Source: Dasypus novemcinctus
Taxonomy: Eukaryota; Chordata; Mammalia; Cingulata; Dasypodidae
NCBI RefSeq assembly: GCF_030445035.2
Contig: NC_080694.1
Location: forward strand, 75,345,147 to 75,409,146
Direction: 5' to 3'
DNA: 64,000 nt
Part shown: piece by piece, positions 21,660 through 33,084 of the stretch
Layout: each line of letters begins with the position of its first letter
Numbering within the stretch: position 1 is the stretch's first letter
The notes under the pieces: generated by a model
Told to the model about the DNA's origin: nothing
The model's database searches: none
The model's input: only the letters and a program-made list of their open reading frames with translations
Translations under genes and position numbers: made by a program

Positions 21660-23256
21660 TCATGGATGTCGGTTTTTGAGTGGCAGTCTTTTTTCCAGTG
21701 CAGCCCTTTGAGACATCTTGGGCAGACAGAAGGGGGTGTAGATGGACCTTTGGGAGAAGGGGTAGTATTCAGTGGGCACTCTTTAGTGAAATGACCTGGT
21801 TGGCGACACCTGTAGCAGGTGCGGTGGGAGAGCTGTAGCTGTTGAGCGACAGCAGCAGCAAGAACTGCAGGGAAGGGTGGAGCTGCGACAGCATCTGCGA
21901 TGGACCCAATGTCTCGACAAATGAGGACCCAATCAGTGGGAGACTTATTACGGAGTGGTGTAATAGCTTGCTTGCATGCAGAATTAGCCCCTTCCCACAG
22001 GATGTCCTTTAGGAGGGCCTCTGCGGTGGCCTAGTGGGAGACCTATCAAATGCCTCTTTGACTCGGCTATAGAAAGATGAGAAGGGTTCATTGGGTTCTT
22101 GGACTAGATTAGCAAGATGAATGGGTTTTCCTTGAGGGTTAACCTTGTTAAAAGAGGCCAGAGCAATAGTGCGGCACTGATCAAAGTACAGGGCAGGACA
22201 GGTAGCTTGTGTGGAGGGGAGGGTATATTGCCCTTCTCCTTTAAGAGCATCAGGGGGAGACTGAGGAGGTTATTTTGGAGGTTGTGGGTACCCTGGGTAT
22301 TGGCGCCATCGGTGTATAAGGCAAGCCAGGTGACAAAGTCGCCAGGAGTGAGAATGGCTCGTGCAAGTTTTTCCAGTCGGTAGCGGTGTTATGGGCACGG
22401 CCAATATTCTCAAGGAGCATCTGGGCATAAGGACTATTAAGGCCATCCTCTTGTACATCTCGTCTAAGGTTGGTTATAGTTTTATTGTCCCATGGGGCCC
22501 AGTAGGGAGGATTGTTATCAGCAGGATAGTGAACAGGAAACAATTGCGGGGGTGCTAATATAGGTGTGGGAGAGGGTGAGGGATAGGATGAGGTAGAAAC
22601 GTGGCAGCAAGGAGCAACGGCGTTGCAGCGGGCCGTGGTGGTGCTAGAGGAGGGGGGGAAAGAAGGTGGGGGGGAAGGGAAGTGGTGGTGGTGGGGGAGA
22701 AAAGGATTAGTGGTGGCAGCAGCGGTTGGTTATGGTGGTTGAGGGGCAGGGGGAGGATGAGGCTTGTTGGGATGTGGGGGGTACAGAGAGGGGGGTTTGG
22801 AGGGGTCAGCGGCGGGGGAAGGATCAGCCACAGGGAGTGCAGGATAAAGAGGGGGAGGAGGGATAGGGGTAAGAAGAGGAGGAGGATTAGGGTCATTGGG
22901 GGTGGCTGCAGCTGCAGCTGCAGGAGAGGGGAATGAAGCAGGTCAGTGAGGGGGATGGGGGGGTGGTTCATCCACTGATGAACCAGTAAGACAGCCAGAA
23001 TGGCAAGGAGTGCTGGCATGAGACAGAGAGGGATGGTTTTTCCTCTGTGTGTTTCAGCAGACCACACTCGTTTAATGAGTTTGGTCTATGTGGCAGGGTC
23101 CCAAAGGGTGGTGGTGGTAAGCCATGGATTGAAATGGACAACTATATCTCAGTATTGAGAGAGTTCTTTTTCAGTAATTTTAATGCGCCGACTGGCTAAA
23201 AGTGCATGTAGGGCGCGCACTTGAGGTGCTTTTTCAGACGAGGAGAGGTTTCCCAT
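21660..23256 (-). pseudogene. ERV-A gag remnant (matrix, capsid, nucleocapsid)
   Basis: A Met-Gly-Asn start, as in myristoylated matrix proteins, lies at complement(23254..23256). It comes 14 bases after a GTAAGT splice-donor-like site. Codon 36 is TGA (23149-23151). After this, the reading continues through a Pro/Leu-rich stretch (about 22555-23067). A capsid block (PYWAPWDNKTITNLRRDVQE, 22250-22543) follows. The nucleocapsid has two zinc knuckles C-X2-C-X4-H-X4-C at complement(21776..21817) and complement(21683..21724), in the same frame. There are multiple frame breaks besides the early stop. Confidence 0.87.
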
Positions 23257-23320
23257 TCTGAAAGTCACTTACCGACTGCAGTAGAAGACGCCTTCCAGTC
23301 TTCCTGAATGTTGCTCGGAG

Positions 23321-23339
23321 GGCCCCACACTGGGCGCCA
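23321..23339 (-). other. ERV-A primer binding site (tRNA-Lys type)
   Basis: The minus strand reads TGGCGCCCAGTGTGGGGCC just inside the 5' LTR. It matches the 3' end of a lysine tRNA of the Lys-1,2 class with a few changes. Lysine priming is typical of betaretroviruses and class II ERVs. Confidence 0.85.
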
Positions 23340-23342
23340 GTT

Positions 23343-23876
23343 GTTGCTGTTTTCCCAGGCTTGCTCCTTTCCTTGGGACCTCGCCAGGGCTAGCGGGTTT
23401 GCTCTCTCAATGTACCATTGCTGCCTACTTCCTGCTCAGCCACTTATGCCACCCACTCAACCCTGGTGGAGCGGGAGAGACAGAGGGCGCGTGGAGAAGG
23501 TAGGTAGGAGCTGGACCAGAGGGGGTGCACCACTGTGCCAAGGTTACCGCGGCCAAGGAGGGCCCAGGAGAGGAGCCAAGCAGGTAAGCATGCGCAGAGA
23601 GTTTCACACACAGCGACCGCTCTGGAGACACAGGCTCGTGGTGCAGGTCTGGTCTATTGAGGAAGTGCTACAGCTTATATGGGCAGGGAGAGGGGGTTGG
23701 TGCCACGTGGCAAATCTTTATAGGCTGCGGCATGGTGGTGATGTTGATAGGCTGTTGGATTCTTGTTACCAGGGGAAGAAGAAGACTTCAGTTTGGCGCG
23801 CGCGGGAAAGGCAGCGCGGGCCGACACCATTTGGCGTTATCGGTCATTTTAGGAAGAGCTGTTGCTGCATGCCTAC
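23343..23876 (-). repeat. ERV-A 5' LTR
   Basis: Direct repeat of 15839-16376. Shared landmarks include ttgctgttttcccaggcttg at the U5 end, a TATA-like complement at 23717-23722, and the U3 end at gcatgcctac. The first base pair in provirus orientation is CG in place of the usual TG. Confidence 0.88.
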
Positions 23877-23950
23877 GTATGGGGACCCTGCCTGGTTTTT
23901 CTGTAAACCTACAACTGCTCTAATAAAAAGAAAGAAAAAGAACAAAAAAG
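23877..23950 (+). mobile_element. L1 3' terminus fragment, + strand
   Basis: Contains tttttctgtaaacctacaac followed by tgctctaataaaaagaaa, the recognisable 3' terminus of mammalian L1 elements (acctaaaactgctctaaaa type), in + orientation. It directly abuts the ERV-A 5' LTR. Confidence 0.65.
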
Positions 23951-26135
23951 AGATATGGAGTAAATACTTCCAGGGCTTTCTCCAAATAGCACCGTGGTAG
24001 CAGCGGCTGGTCTCAGGATGAGCTGAACACGAGGAGGGCGTCTTATCCAGAGATTCCATAATGATGCCACATGATGCTCCCAGAGCCATACGGAGCTAAA
24101 AATCCTCCCACATCTGTAATAACATCCTAACCCTATGAAACCTTCACAGGGGAAAGTTGGCTGATAATGGTCATTTTTAGAGAGGAAGTGAGGCCAAAGG
24201 AAGGTGGGATTAGCACCAACCAGCTGAGCAGAAGAGCATGTGGTTGGTCTTGGCCATGTCTCCCCCTACAGGGCGAGCTCTGATGGGAGCTGAGGGGAGC
24301 TGGGGAGATCTTCCTGTCCCAAGACTCTCTCCTGGTTAAGTACCAGGAATCCCCTCGCTTTGATTTTCCCCTGGATGACTTTGTAGCCTGAAAACCAGAG
24401 GCAGAGGGTCCAGACATGCCACATCCTGAGCCTGCGGTGCTCAGTCGGCCTTGTGGCCAGGACTAGAGTCCAGGCACCAGCTGAGCCTTCAGCCTGAGCC
24501 CCCCCCCCCCAAGGTGGTGCCCTCAAGGAGGCAGGCTGGAGTGCCGTGGCCTGAGACCCCAAGGACCAGGACGCTGGTCATTTCACAGGAATGTGGGCTT
24601 GGCTGTGCACTCCGAGCACCACGCTCTGGACCATGGTTCTCTGCTCTGTAAAAATGGCTGATCTGAACATTTGGATCTTGGACTAGAGGATTCAGAACCA
24701 CTTCTGCTCTGTCACTCTGACTCCACAACCTGGAATCTGAATACCTTTGCAAAGACGGGGAGTGAGTGAGGACCGTCTCCCTTTCCTTCCAGCCCTGGAC
24801 AGACACCAGAGAGCCTCCCCAGGCCATGGAGAGGACGCTGAAGGAGGGGCAGGGGAGCAGCCTTCACCAGAGCACCTGGAGCTCCTGGACTTCACGGCAC
24901 TCCATGTCCTCATCTCATCTCCCTCCACGCTCAGAGATTCCAGTGACTCCTGAGATGTTCCTGTGGGGAGGTGGAGGGGCAGAGAGAGGTGGAGAAATTA
25001 GCACGTCAACGCACAGTACAGGTGCCTGCTGGGGGTGGAGCACACTGTTAGGGGCTGGGGGCTTAGGTGTAAAAGGCGATCATTGTCCCTAAAGAGAGCA
25101 CCATGTAGGAAAGGGGTGTCTCCAGTGGTCAAGAGGCAGACACTGAGCTGTGCACAGACAGGCAGAAGCAGGAGGACAAGGGTCTTAGACAGCACAGTGC
25201 ATTTATTTATTTTCAGTAGGTACTGGGAATTGAACCTTGGACCTCATACAAGGAAGCAGGTGCTCAACCACTGAGCTACACGTTCCCTGCACAAAGCATT
25301 TCAACTGGACCTTGAGAGATAATCTCAGCTGGATAGGAGGAGAGGACAGCATTCCAGGAGGAAGGGCTTGCCTGCGGGCAGCCTCAGAAGTAGGAAAGAG
25401 AAGGACAGTTCAGGAAAGCAGGTGTGGATCAGCCAGGCTGGAACAGGTGCCTTGGGGAGGGGGCTGCAGAGGGCATGGAAGGGAAGGCAGCATCCCACCC
25501 GCAAAGCCTGTGTGAGCAGCCCTTGGGACACAGGACACTTTTTGCAGGGGGGTCCATGAAGGGGCTCTGAGCAGCGGGATGAGGTCTGCCTCTCAGGAGG
25601 GGGGGATGGAAGGGGTGAGAATGCAGGAGGGAGCATCCCAGGAGCACCCCAAGTCTGGTGGGAGCTGGGGGGGCCTGGCTGTGGGAAGGCAGAGTTAAAC
25701 ACCGAGATGTTTCTGGGGAAGCCTCTTCAAGACCTGGTGACTGGAGGACGGGCCAGCTCTGAGAGGCAGGCAGCGGGCAGTGCCCTCAACCCAGGGGACA
25801 TTCCTGCAGCACTGGGCTCCTCTGTGCCTCCCTTTCTCAAAAAGAAGGGGCATGCCTCAGGGATGGGCTTCCCATCCTCCTTTCACTGCACCCCAGTTCA
25901 GGGTCATGTTCAGTCCATGGCTCAGGTGGATCCTGGGGAAGGTGCACCTGCCCGCAGCCAGCAGGGGGGTTCCTTCTGGGTAGGGTTCTGCTGGCAGTGA
26001 GGCCAACTCTTCACTGCACTGGGGGGTCCATAGGGCAGTCACGGGGCTGGCTCCATGTGGAGAGTCCTCTGAGGCTGGAGCTCAAGACCCCTAAGAGTGA
26101 ACTCCCACAGGGCCAGGTGGAGCCATGTCTCCTGG
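23951..26135. other. Unassigned low-copy DNA
   Basis: About 2.2 kb of GC-moderate sequence. I recognise no exon, family motif or splice structure. It contains a small antisense SINE head (25198-25292) and a C-run at 24500. Open frames on both strands are short and show no conserved domain. Confidence 0.45.
25198..25292 (-). mobile_element. Short tRNA-derived SINE, antisense
   Basis: The complement shows an A-box-like gtgtagctcagtggttgagc, and a B-box complement gggaattgaaccttgg lies near 25230. The reversed A-rich tail is ttatttattttcag at the left. It resembles the short copies at 6.06 and 44.9 kb. Confidence 0.65.
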
Positions 26136-28490
26136 GGTCCCTCCAGCTAATGTTGTACTTAATGATGAAAGACGAAAGCTTTCCCATCAAGATCATGAAC
26201 AAGACAGGGATGCCCACTCTCCCCCTGGTATTCAGTATTGTGATAGAAGCTCTAACGAGAGCAATTAGGCAAGAGAAAGAAAGAAAAGGCACCCAAACAA
26301 GAAAGGAAGAAGTAAAAAAATTTCATTATTGACAGGTGATGTAATACTATACTCAGAAAATCCCCCAAATCCATGACAAAACTAATAGACAATTTCTACA
26401 ATGTTATAGGACACAAGATTTATGTGCAAAAATCAATAGCATTTCTATGCACTACTAATGACAATCTTAGGAGGAAGTCAGAAAAAAATTCCGTTTACAA
26501 TAGCAACTAAAAGAATCAAATAGGAAAAAAAAAGAATCAAATTGTAATAAATTTAGTCAAGGACATAAAGGACCTGTATTTGGAAACCCATAAAACGTTG
26601 GTAAAAGAAACCAACAACAATGTAAATAAATGGAAGGATATTTATGTACTCATAGGTTGGAAGACTAAATATCATTAAGATTTCAATTCTACACAAAACT
26701 CATCTACAGATTTAATACAATCCTGATAAAAATTCAAATAACCTTCTTAATAGAGTTTGAAAAGCCAATTATCAAATTTATCTGGAAGAGTCGGGATCCA
26801 TTAATAGCCAAAAAATTTTTTAGAGAGAACAAAGTTGGAGGACACTCACTTCTAGAATTTAAAGCATATTATCTACCTACAGGGGTGAAAACAGCATGGT
26901 ACTGGAATAAACATAGAGGGACTGACCACTGGAACCAAATCTGGAGTTCAGGGCAGACCCTCCCCTCTTTGGTCCAGTGATCTTTGACAAGGCTGTCAAC
27001 GCACTCAGCTGGGGCAGAATAGCCTGTTCAAAAATGGTGCAGGGAGAACTGGACATCCATATCTCAAAGAAAGAAAGAAAGAGAACCCTTATCTCACAGT
27101 TTATTCAAAATTAATTTAAAGTGGATCAAGGACCTAAATGTAAAAACTAGAACCCTGAAACTCTTAGAAGAAAATGTAGGGAAACATCTTCAAGATCTTG
27201 TGCATGGCAGGGGTTTCTTGGATCTTACTCCCAAAGTAGAAGCAACAAAAGGAAAAATAGATAAATGGGACAGCTTCAAAATTAAATACTTTTGTTATTC
27301 AAAAGACTTTGTCAAGAAAGTAAAAAGGCAGCTAACTCTGTGGGGAAAAGTCTTTGGATACCATATATCTGATTAGGGATTGCTTTCCATGTTATATAAA
27401 GAGATTCTACACCTTAATGACAACATGACAAGCCACCCTATTTAAAAATGGGCAAAATATTTCAACAGATATTTTTCCAAAGTGGAAATAGAAAAGGCAA
27501 AATGGCATGTGAAAAGAAGTTCACATAACTAGCTATTAGGGAAATGCAGATCAAAATCACCATGAGATATCATCTCTCACCAATCAGAATGGTCACTTAT
27601 AAAGGAATAGAAAATGTCTAGTGCTGGAGAGGATGTGGAGAGATAGGAACACTCCTTCACTGCTGGTGGGACTGTAAAATGGTGCGACCTCTGCGGAAGA
27701 TGATGTGGTGGTTCCTCAGGAAACTAAATGTAGAATCGCCATATGATCCAGCAATCCTGCTACTAGGAATATATTCAGAATACCTGAAAGCAAGGATGTG
27801 AACAGCTATTTGCTCTCTGATATTCATAGCAGCTTTATTCACAATTTTTAAAAGATGGAAACAACCCAAGTATCCTGAACCAATGAATGGATAAAAAACA
27901 AGTGTTGTATCCATACGATGGACTATTTCTCAGCTGTAAGAGGAAATCAACTGGGGAAGCACATGACAACATGGAGGAACCTTGAGGATATTACATTGAG
28001 TGAAATAAGCCAGACAAAAGGATGACTATTGTATGGTCTCACTGATACTAACTAAAGGACTGGAATTATGGATTTGCACTCTGAAGTGTAGATTGGTGGG
28101 AGATGGAATGTGGGATGGAAAGGGGTGAAGATGGTGGATGTATGTAGAATGTTTCATAAGGCCCAAAATAAATATGTGGTAATGATTGGACTTGTTGGTA
28201 ACATTTATAGTGAATGTTACACTGCTGGTTTATGGATTTGATTGTGGTTTCTGGAGGACAGCTGGAAGTTAATATTGGGAATATATAACAATGATTTGGA
28301 AGTAGATGAGGATTGTGGTTAATAATATAAATACAGGAGTGTTCTACTACAGGGTGTTAAGTATGTGGGGATACATGGGAAAATGCAATTAATGCAATTT
28401 ATCGGCTATAGTTAACAACATTGTAATGTTTTTGTAACAAAAGCAGTGTGGTACTATATTAATTCTATTAAAGGTTAAAAAAAGGAATAA
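26136..28490 (+). mobile_element. L1 fragment, + strand: ORF2 C-terminal half and 3' UTR
   Basis: Translation fragments show RT sequence near 26200 ([20 protein letters not shown]). Later L1 ORF2 blocks include the CWWDC-like cysteine motif near 27660 and the MDYFSAVRGN-like block near 27920. Frameshifts and stops are dense, so this is an old 5'-truncated copy. The 3' boundary is soft and may extend to about 28765. Confidence 0.82.
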
Positions 28491-28765
28491 GGGGTTTGGT
28501 TTTGTAAGATATGAGTATGATTAAATACTTTTATCCTTTTTTTTAGATAATAAGACCTTGACTATGTCATTTAACTAATCTGTGTTCTTCTGTGTGTCTG
28601 TCTGAACACTAGAGGAACACCTGAGTGAGCAGTTGCAATTAGATGAGATAAAAGTGTCTGAAAAATAACTATTTAGGAGTAATTTTTCCATGATTTATTG
28701 AGCTGCCTTTTTCTGTTCCTTTACTTTTGTGAATTTGAAATAAAAAATTGTTAATAACCAAATTT

Positions 28766-29245
28766 TAAAAAGATGTTGTGAACATTATTGAAATGACACC
28801 AAAGATTTAGAATATTATTCAGACTTAGTGGATAAAACAGTGGCAGGTATGGGAAAATGAGTCCAACGTTGAAGGAAGTTCTACTCTGTGCAAAATGCTA
28901 TCAAGCAGCATGGCATGCTCCAGAGATACCTTTAGTGAAAGAGTCAATGAATGCGGCCAACTTCCTTGTTGTCTTATTTTAAGAAATCCCCACAGCCCCC
29001 ACCCTTCAGCAGCCTCCACCTGATCAGTCAGTAGCCGTCAACATCGAGGCAGGACCCTCCACCAGCAAAAGATTATGACTCACTGAAGGCTCAGGGAGGG
29101 TAAGCATTTTGTAGCAATAAAGTGTTTTTAATTAAGGTAAGTACATTATTTTTTAGACATAAAGCCATTTATTGCATCCTTAATAGAGTACAGTGTAGTG
29201 TACATATAACACTTATATGCACTCAAAACCAAAAAATTCAGGTAT
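28766..29245 (+). mobile_element. Tigger1-like DNA transposon, part 1
   Basis: Segments such as ctatcaagcagcatggcatg, atcagtcagtagccgtcaac and gcaataaagtgtttttaatt match my memory of the Tigger1 transposase 3' end and terminal region (pogo/Tc1-mariner family). The match stops at ccaaaaaattc (29235-29245) and resumes at 29757. Confidence 0.8.
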
Positions 29246-29756
29246 GTTAGGCAGTCAAAGGGTGCTGATGCAGAATACCAGAAATTGGTTGGTTTTTATA
29301 GTGTATTTATTTGGGGTAGGAGCTTAAAGATACCAGGCCATAAAGCATAAGTTACTTCCCTCTCCAAAGTCTATTTTCAGATCTAGGAGCAAGACGGCTG
29401 CCGACGGCTGCAAGGGTTCAGGCTTCCTGGGTTCCTCCCTTCCTCAGGCTTCTTTTTCCTGGGCTCAGGGTTCCTTTTTTCCTGGGGTTGGCTTCTGTTT
29501 CCTCTGTGAACTTACTTTCCGGGATCCAGCTTAGGCTTCAACATCAAAATTCCAACATCAAAAGCCCCCTACTCTGTCCTTTCCTGTGCCTTTTATCTGT
29601 GAGGCCCCACCCACCAAGGGGTGGGGATTCAAGGCCCTAATGATGTGGCCAAATCAAGCCCCAATCATAACTCAACCTTGCCCAGGTACAGATCAGATTA
29701 CAAACATAATCCAATGTCTATTTTTGGAATTCATAACCATATCAAACTACTACATC
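29246..29756. repeat. Interspersed repeat inserted in Tigger1
   Basis: About 510 bases separate two parts of the Tigger1 copy. It contains ttggttggtttttatagtgt, agcaagacggctgccgacgg, and near its end ggaattcataaccatatcaa. It looks like a dispersed mammalian repeat of non-coding type, but I cannot name the family with confidence. Confidence 0.6.
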
Positions 29757-29846
29757 GGGTGACTCATTGTATTGTGACATTGCTTTACTGCCGTGGTCTG
29801 GAATTGAACCCTCCTCATCTCCGAGGTACACCTGTGCTGTCGTACC
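29757..29846 (+). mobile_element. Tigger1-like DNA transposon, part 2 with terminal inverted repeat
   Basis: gtgactcattgtattgtgac, ccgtggtctggaattgaacc and ctccgaggtacacctg are diverged forms of the Tigger1 3' end, which ends in a CCGAGGTATGCCTG-type inverted repeat. Confidence 0.8.
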
Positions 29847-30479
29847 TGTGAAGGGATAATGTTGAGGAGACTTTTCACTACAACCATAGTGTTCTCTTGG
29901 TGACCTCCAGGAAAGACCCTCTCTCCAGTGTCAGTAAACCTTTACCAGGTTTCTGGTGAATAACTGTCTAACGTGTATGTTTTGAGTCCTGTCACTAACT
30001 TTCCTCTTTGAGTTGGCTCCCAGGAAATTCAGAGCCCACTTCAGAGACCCCAAGGAGTAAGAGGGTGAAAGCTAATGGCAACATGTGGGTGCTAAACATA
30101 TTCTTGGTTTCACTTTCTGTTTTTCTGCCTTTAATTTTGCTTCAGCCCAATTCAGTCTCTTATTTAATTTAGAAAATCTTGGTCTCTGTGGTTTTGTTGT
30201 TGTTGTTACTTAGAGCCCCTCTGGGATGAGATGGGGTAAAAATAAATAATAACCCCTCACCCTGCCAGTCCTGTCTTGGGGTGGAATCAGGCCAGGGACT
30301 TGGGGAGAGGCTGGAGAGAGATGGGGTGACAGGCCTTAGAGGGGTGGGGCAGGCCATGGAGCAGGGCTGGGGACTGTTCCCAGAGCACCTGGACCTGGGA
30401 AATGCCACATTTCGTAGTTTTCAAAATAAACCTAACTTTTGCAAAAAGTATTTAAATGCAAATGTATAGCCTGAAATTG
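29847..30479. other. Unassigned low-copy DNA
   Basis: No gene or repeat recognised. The sequence contains short G-rich and T-rich tracts and no conserved frame. Confidence 0.4.
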
Positions 30480-30805
30480 ATAATAAAGGACAAATAGAAA
30501 CAATTTATACCAATATATTTGATAACTGAGACAAAATGGACCATTTCCTTTAAAGAGATGAATTATCAAAACTGAATCAAGAATAGGAAATGTGAATAGA
30601 ATTTAACAATTAAAGAAATTAAATTCATAAAGAGAAACCATCCCACAAAGGAAACCCCAGGCTCAATGGCTTCACTGTTTCATTCTACCATACTTTTAAG
30701 CAAGAATTTATATCACTGCTGTGGAAACTCCTAGAGAAAATAGGAGGAGGAAAACACACTTTCAAATCATTTAGTGGGGCATTACCAAAAGCAGAGAAAG
30801 GCATC
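30480..30805 (+). mobile_element. Old L1 ORF2 fragment, + strand
   Basis: A broken translation resembles the L1 block 'NPRLNGFTVSFYHTFKQEF', with acacactttcaaatcattta further on. It is heavily decayed. A SINE lies immediately to its right. Confidence 0.65.
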
Positions 30806-30819
30806 AAAAGGAAACTGTG

Positions 30820-31271
30820 GTATGGGTGGCAGACTTGGCCCTGTGGTTAGGGCGTCCGTCTACCACATGGGAGGTCCATGGTTCAAACCCTGGGCCTCCT
30901 TGACCCGTGTGGAGCTGGCCCATGCACAGTGCTGATGCGTGCAGGGAGTGCCCTGCCCTGCATGGGTGTCCCCCGCGTAGGGGAGCCCCACGCGCAAGGA
31001 GTGCACCCCTTACGGAGAGCTGCCCAGTGCAAAAAGAAAGTGTGGCCTGCCTAAGAATGGCACCACACACACGGAGAGCTGACACAACAAGATGATGCAA
31101 CAAAAAGAGACACAGATTTCCGTGCTGCTGACAACAACAGAAGCAGACAAAGAAACAAGACAAAGCAAATAGACACAGAGAACAGACAAATGGGGGAGGG
31201 GGAAGGGGGGGGAGGGAGAAGAGGGGGCAGGGGGGGAGGGGGAAATAAATAAATAAATAATTTTTTTTAAA
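30820..31271 (+). mobile_element. Full-length DAS-type SINE, + strand, with 14-bp target duplication
   Basis: This is a good reference copy in the window. Its tRNA-like head has an A-box-like tggccctgtggttagggcgt and B-box ggttcaaaccc near 30880. The body contains gtaggggagccccacgcgca. A purine-rich stretch at 31190-31240 is followed by aaataaataaataa. It is bounded by aaaaggaaactgtg at 30806-30819 and 31272-31285. Confidence 0.95.
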
Positions 31272-31279
31272 AAAAGGAA

Positions 31280-31720
31280 ACTGTGATAGTTAAGTTCATG
31301 GGTCAACTGGGCCAGGCTGTGGTGTCCACTTGTTTGATCAAGCAGGCACTGGCCTGATTGTTACTTGAGGACATTTTGTGGATTTAAATCATCAGTGCAT
31401 TGATGGCGTCTGTGGCTGATGACGTCTACAATCAGCTGAGGAGATTGCCTTCAATAATGAGAGATGTCACATCAAATCATTCAAGGCCTTAAAAGGAGAA
31501 GTGATGGTTTAAGTTGTCAGAAGAGGGAATCTCCATCTCTACTTCAGTCAGCTTCTCCTGGGGAACTCATGGAAAACCTCCCCTGGTGTTCCCGCCTTGC
31601 ATCCTGCCCTTTGGAATTTGGAATTTGGATGTGTCCATCCCTACAGTCATGTGAGAAAAAGAAAAGGAAAAAGTTCTGTCCAGGTACTTTTATCTCATTG
31701 GATTCCAACTATTAGCTCAG
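31280..31720 (+). repeat. Interspersed repeat, LTR-like
   Basis: Starts tgtgatagttaagttcatgg and includes actggcctgattgttact and caatcagctgaggagattgc. The style fits an old mammalian dispersed repeat. I cannot name the family. The 3' limit is approximate. Confidence 0.5.
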
Positions 31721-32214
31721 TTGTCCCTCTAGTGTTCAGAAAGATACAGAGATGAAACAGATTAGTTAAATGCCTTAAAACTTTTTTAAGAAGAAGAAAT
31801 GTGGAGGATCCACAGAGCAGATCTGAAAACTTTCTAGGAGCTCCAGTAGCGGCTCAGGGCAGTGTAGGTCAATGAACATAATAAAGAGCAGAAATAGAAC
31901 CACAGGTGCACGTGCTCATGAAAACGGCTTCCCCTAACCCAGTGGGGAAAGGACAGTCTCTTCAACAAATGGTGGAAAGTTTCAAATACAGTTTTGACAC
32001 AAGGACCTGGTGGGGGGCGAGGCCGAGGGACCTGGGCAGCTGAGGCCCCCGAAGGAGAAACGACCCGGGATGCCGGGCTCCTGCGCGCAGCCTGGGGAAG
32101 GTCCACCTTGGTGTGGGGATGGTGGGCAGGTGCCTGGTCCTGGGGTCTGGGGAGGCGGGAGGGTCAGCCCTCGGGTTCATGGGGTGCGTGGGCAGAGCCT
32201 GGGTGGTCTTAAAT
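31721..32214. other. Mostly unassigned, with L1-like pieces
   Basis: A small L1-like piece (ccagtggggaaaggacagtc, about 31935-32000) is visible. 32010-32200 is GC-rich, with no gene recognised. Confidence 0.4.
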
Positions 32215-32394
32215 GAGCAAATACCTGGGAGAGGCATTGCTGGGTTGTAAGTTAAGTCCACACTTAGCTTTTCAGAACCTGCCAAATGCCTCTGTGGTGG
32301 CTGCACACTTCAGCCTTCCTACCAGCAGGGAGTGCAGGTTCCTGGGCCCCATGTCCCTGTGAGTGCAGGTGTCACCACTCGTGACAGACTGAAA
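32215..32394 (-). mobile_element. L1 ORF2 fragment, antisense
   Basis: The reading cattgctgggttgtaagtta ... ccagcagggagtgcaggttc is the reverse complement of the L1 ORF2 region just after the cysteine motif, also seen at 10.7-10.8 kb. It appears to continue at 33085. Confidence 0.65.
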
Positions 32395-33083
32395 ATCACC
32401 TCCCAACCCACCAAAGACCTCCACGTTGGTGGAGAGATATTCCTAATCCCTGGAACCTGTGAATATTACCTTATAGGGCAAATGGGCCCTTTGCATCTGT
32501 AATTGGTCTAGAGCTGAGGGATTACCCAGGATTATCCCCATGGGCCCTAGGTGTGATCACATGGATCTCATAACAGGGAGGTAAGGGGAGATTTTACTAC
32601 ACCCAGAGGAGAAGGTGTCAAGAAGACGGAGCAGAGATCTGATGATGTTGTCCTTAAAGGTAGAGCGATATGACCAGAAGCCAAGGAGAGCTGGCAGCCC
32701 CCAGACATGGAGGAGGCGAGACACAGGTTCTCTCTGCTCGAGCCTCCAGAGGGAGCCAGGCCTGGCCGACACCTTGATTCCAACCAGGGACGTTGATACT
32801 GGATTTCTGGCCTCCATGTTGTGAGTACATTAATTTCTATTGTTTAAAGCTACCAAATGGGGAATGGAGGTGGCTCAAGCCATGGGGCACTTCCCTCCCA
32901 CATGGGAAGTCCTGGGTTCAGTGCCCAGTGCCTCCTGAAAAGAAAAAAAAGACAAGCACAAAATGAATAGACACAGAGAGCAGACAGCAAGCACAAACAC
33001 CAAACAGGGGGAGAAATAAGCAAATAAAATAAATCCACCAAAGGTGTGAAAATTTGTTTCACTGGCAACAGAAAATTAACCCA
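32395..33083 (+). mobile_element. MLT1-like MaLR LTR with a SINE inserted near its end
   Basis: cctggaacctgtgaatatta, ggattatccccatgggccc, agcctccagagggagccagg and gacaccttgattccaacc are classic MLT1 LTR landmarks recalled from the consensus. The end (gtgaaaatttgtttcactgg caacagaaaattaacc) resumes after the SINE at 32862-33038. Confidence 0.8.
32862..33038 (+). mobile_element. tRNA-derived SINE inserted in MLT1 LTR
   Basis: Head ggaggtggctcaagccatgg, B-box-like gggttcagtgcc, then a body with gaatagacacagagagcagac and an A-rich tail with aaataaaataaat. This is a shorter type than the 30.8-kb copy. Confidence 0.8.
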
Positions 33084-33084
33084 G

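Larger units (their letters stand above)
15839..23876 (-). mobile_element. ERV-A: betaretrovirus-like provirus with gamma/D-type env, defective
   Basis: Order on the minus strand: 5' LTR (23343-23876), lysine-type primer site, gag, pro, pol (RT, RNase H, integrase), env, 3' LTR (15839-16376). Class is inferred from the lysine primer site, two CCHC knuckles, the DTGAD protease, the YIDD reverse transcriptase and the DDE integrase. Env is of the CX6CC type. Every gene is interrupted by stops, frameshifts or an insertion (L1 piece at 19.71-19.85 kb). I could not find a matching 6-bp target duplication at the outer ends. Confidence 0.92.

Noticed and set aside
22555..23067. 170-codon Leu/Pro-rich frame as a separate gene
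   Set aside because: It is part of the ERV-A gag region; upstream sequence links it to the matrix start, and composition reflects pyrimidine-rich DNA.
29778..29846. Antisense tRNA-SINE head (ggaattgaaccctcc resembles a B-box)
   Set aside because: The surrounding bases fit the Tigger1 terminal region, including its inverted repeat, better.
30832..30905. Functional tRNA gene
   Set aside because: The A- and B-box-like parts belong to a full SINE with body, A-rich tail and target duplication; the tRNA-like fold is degraded.
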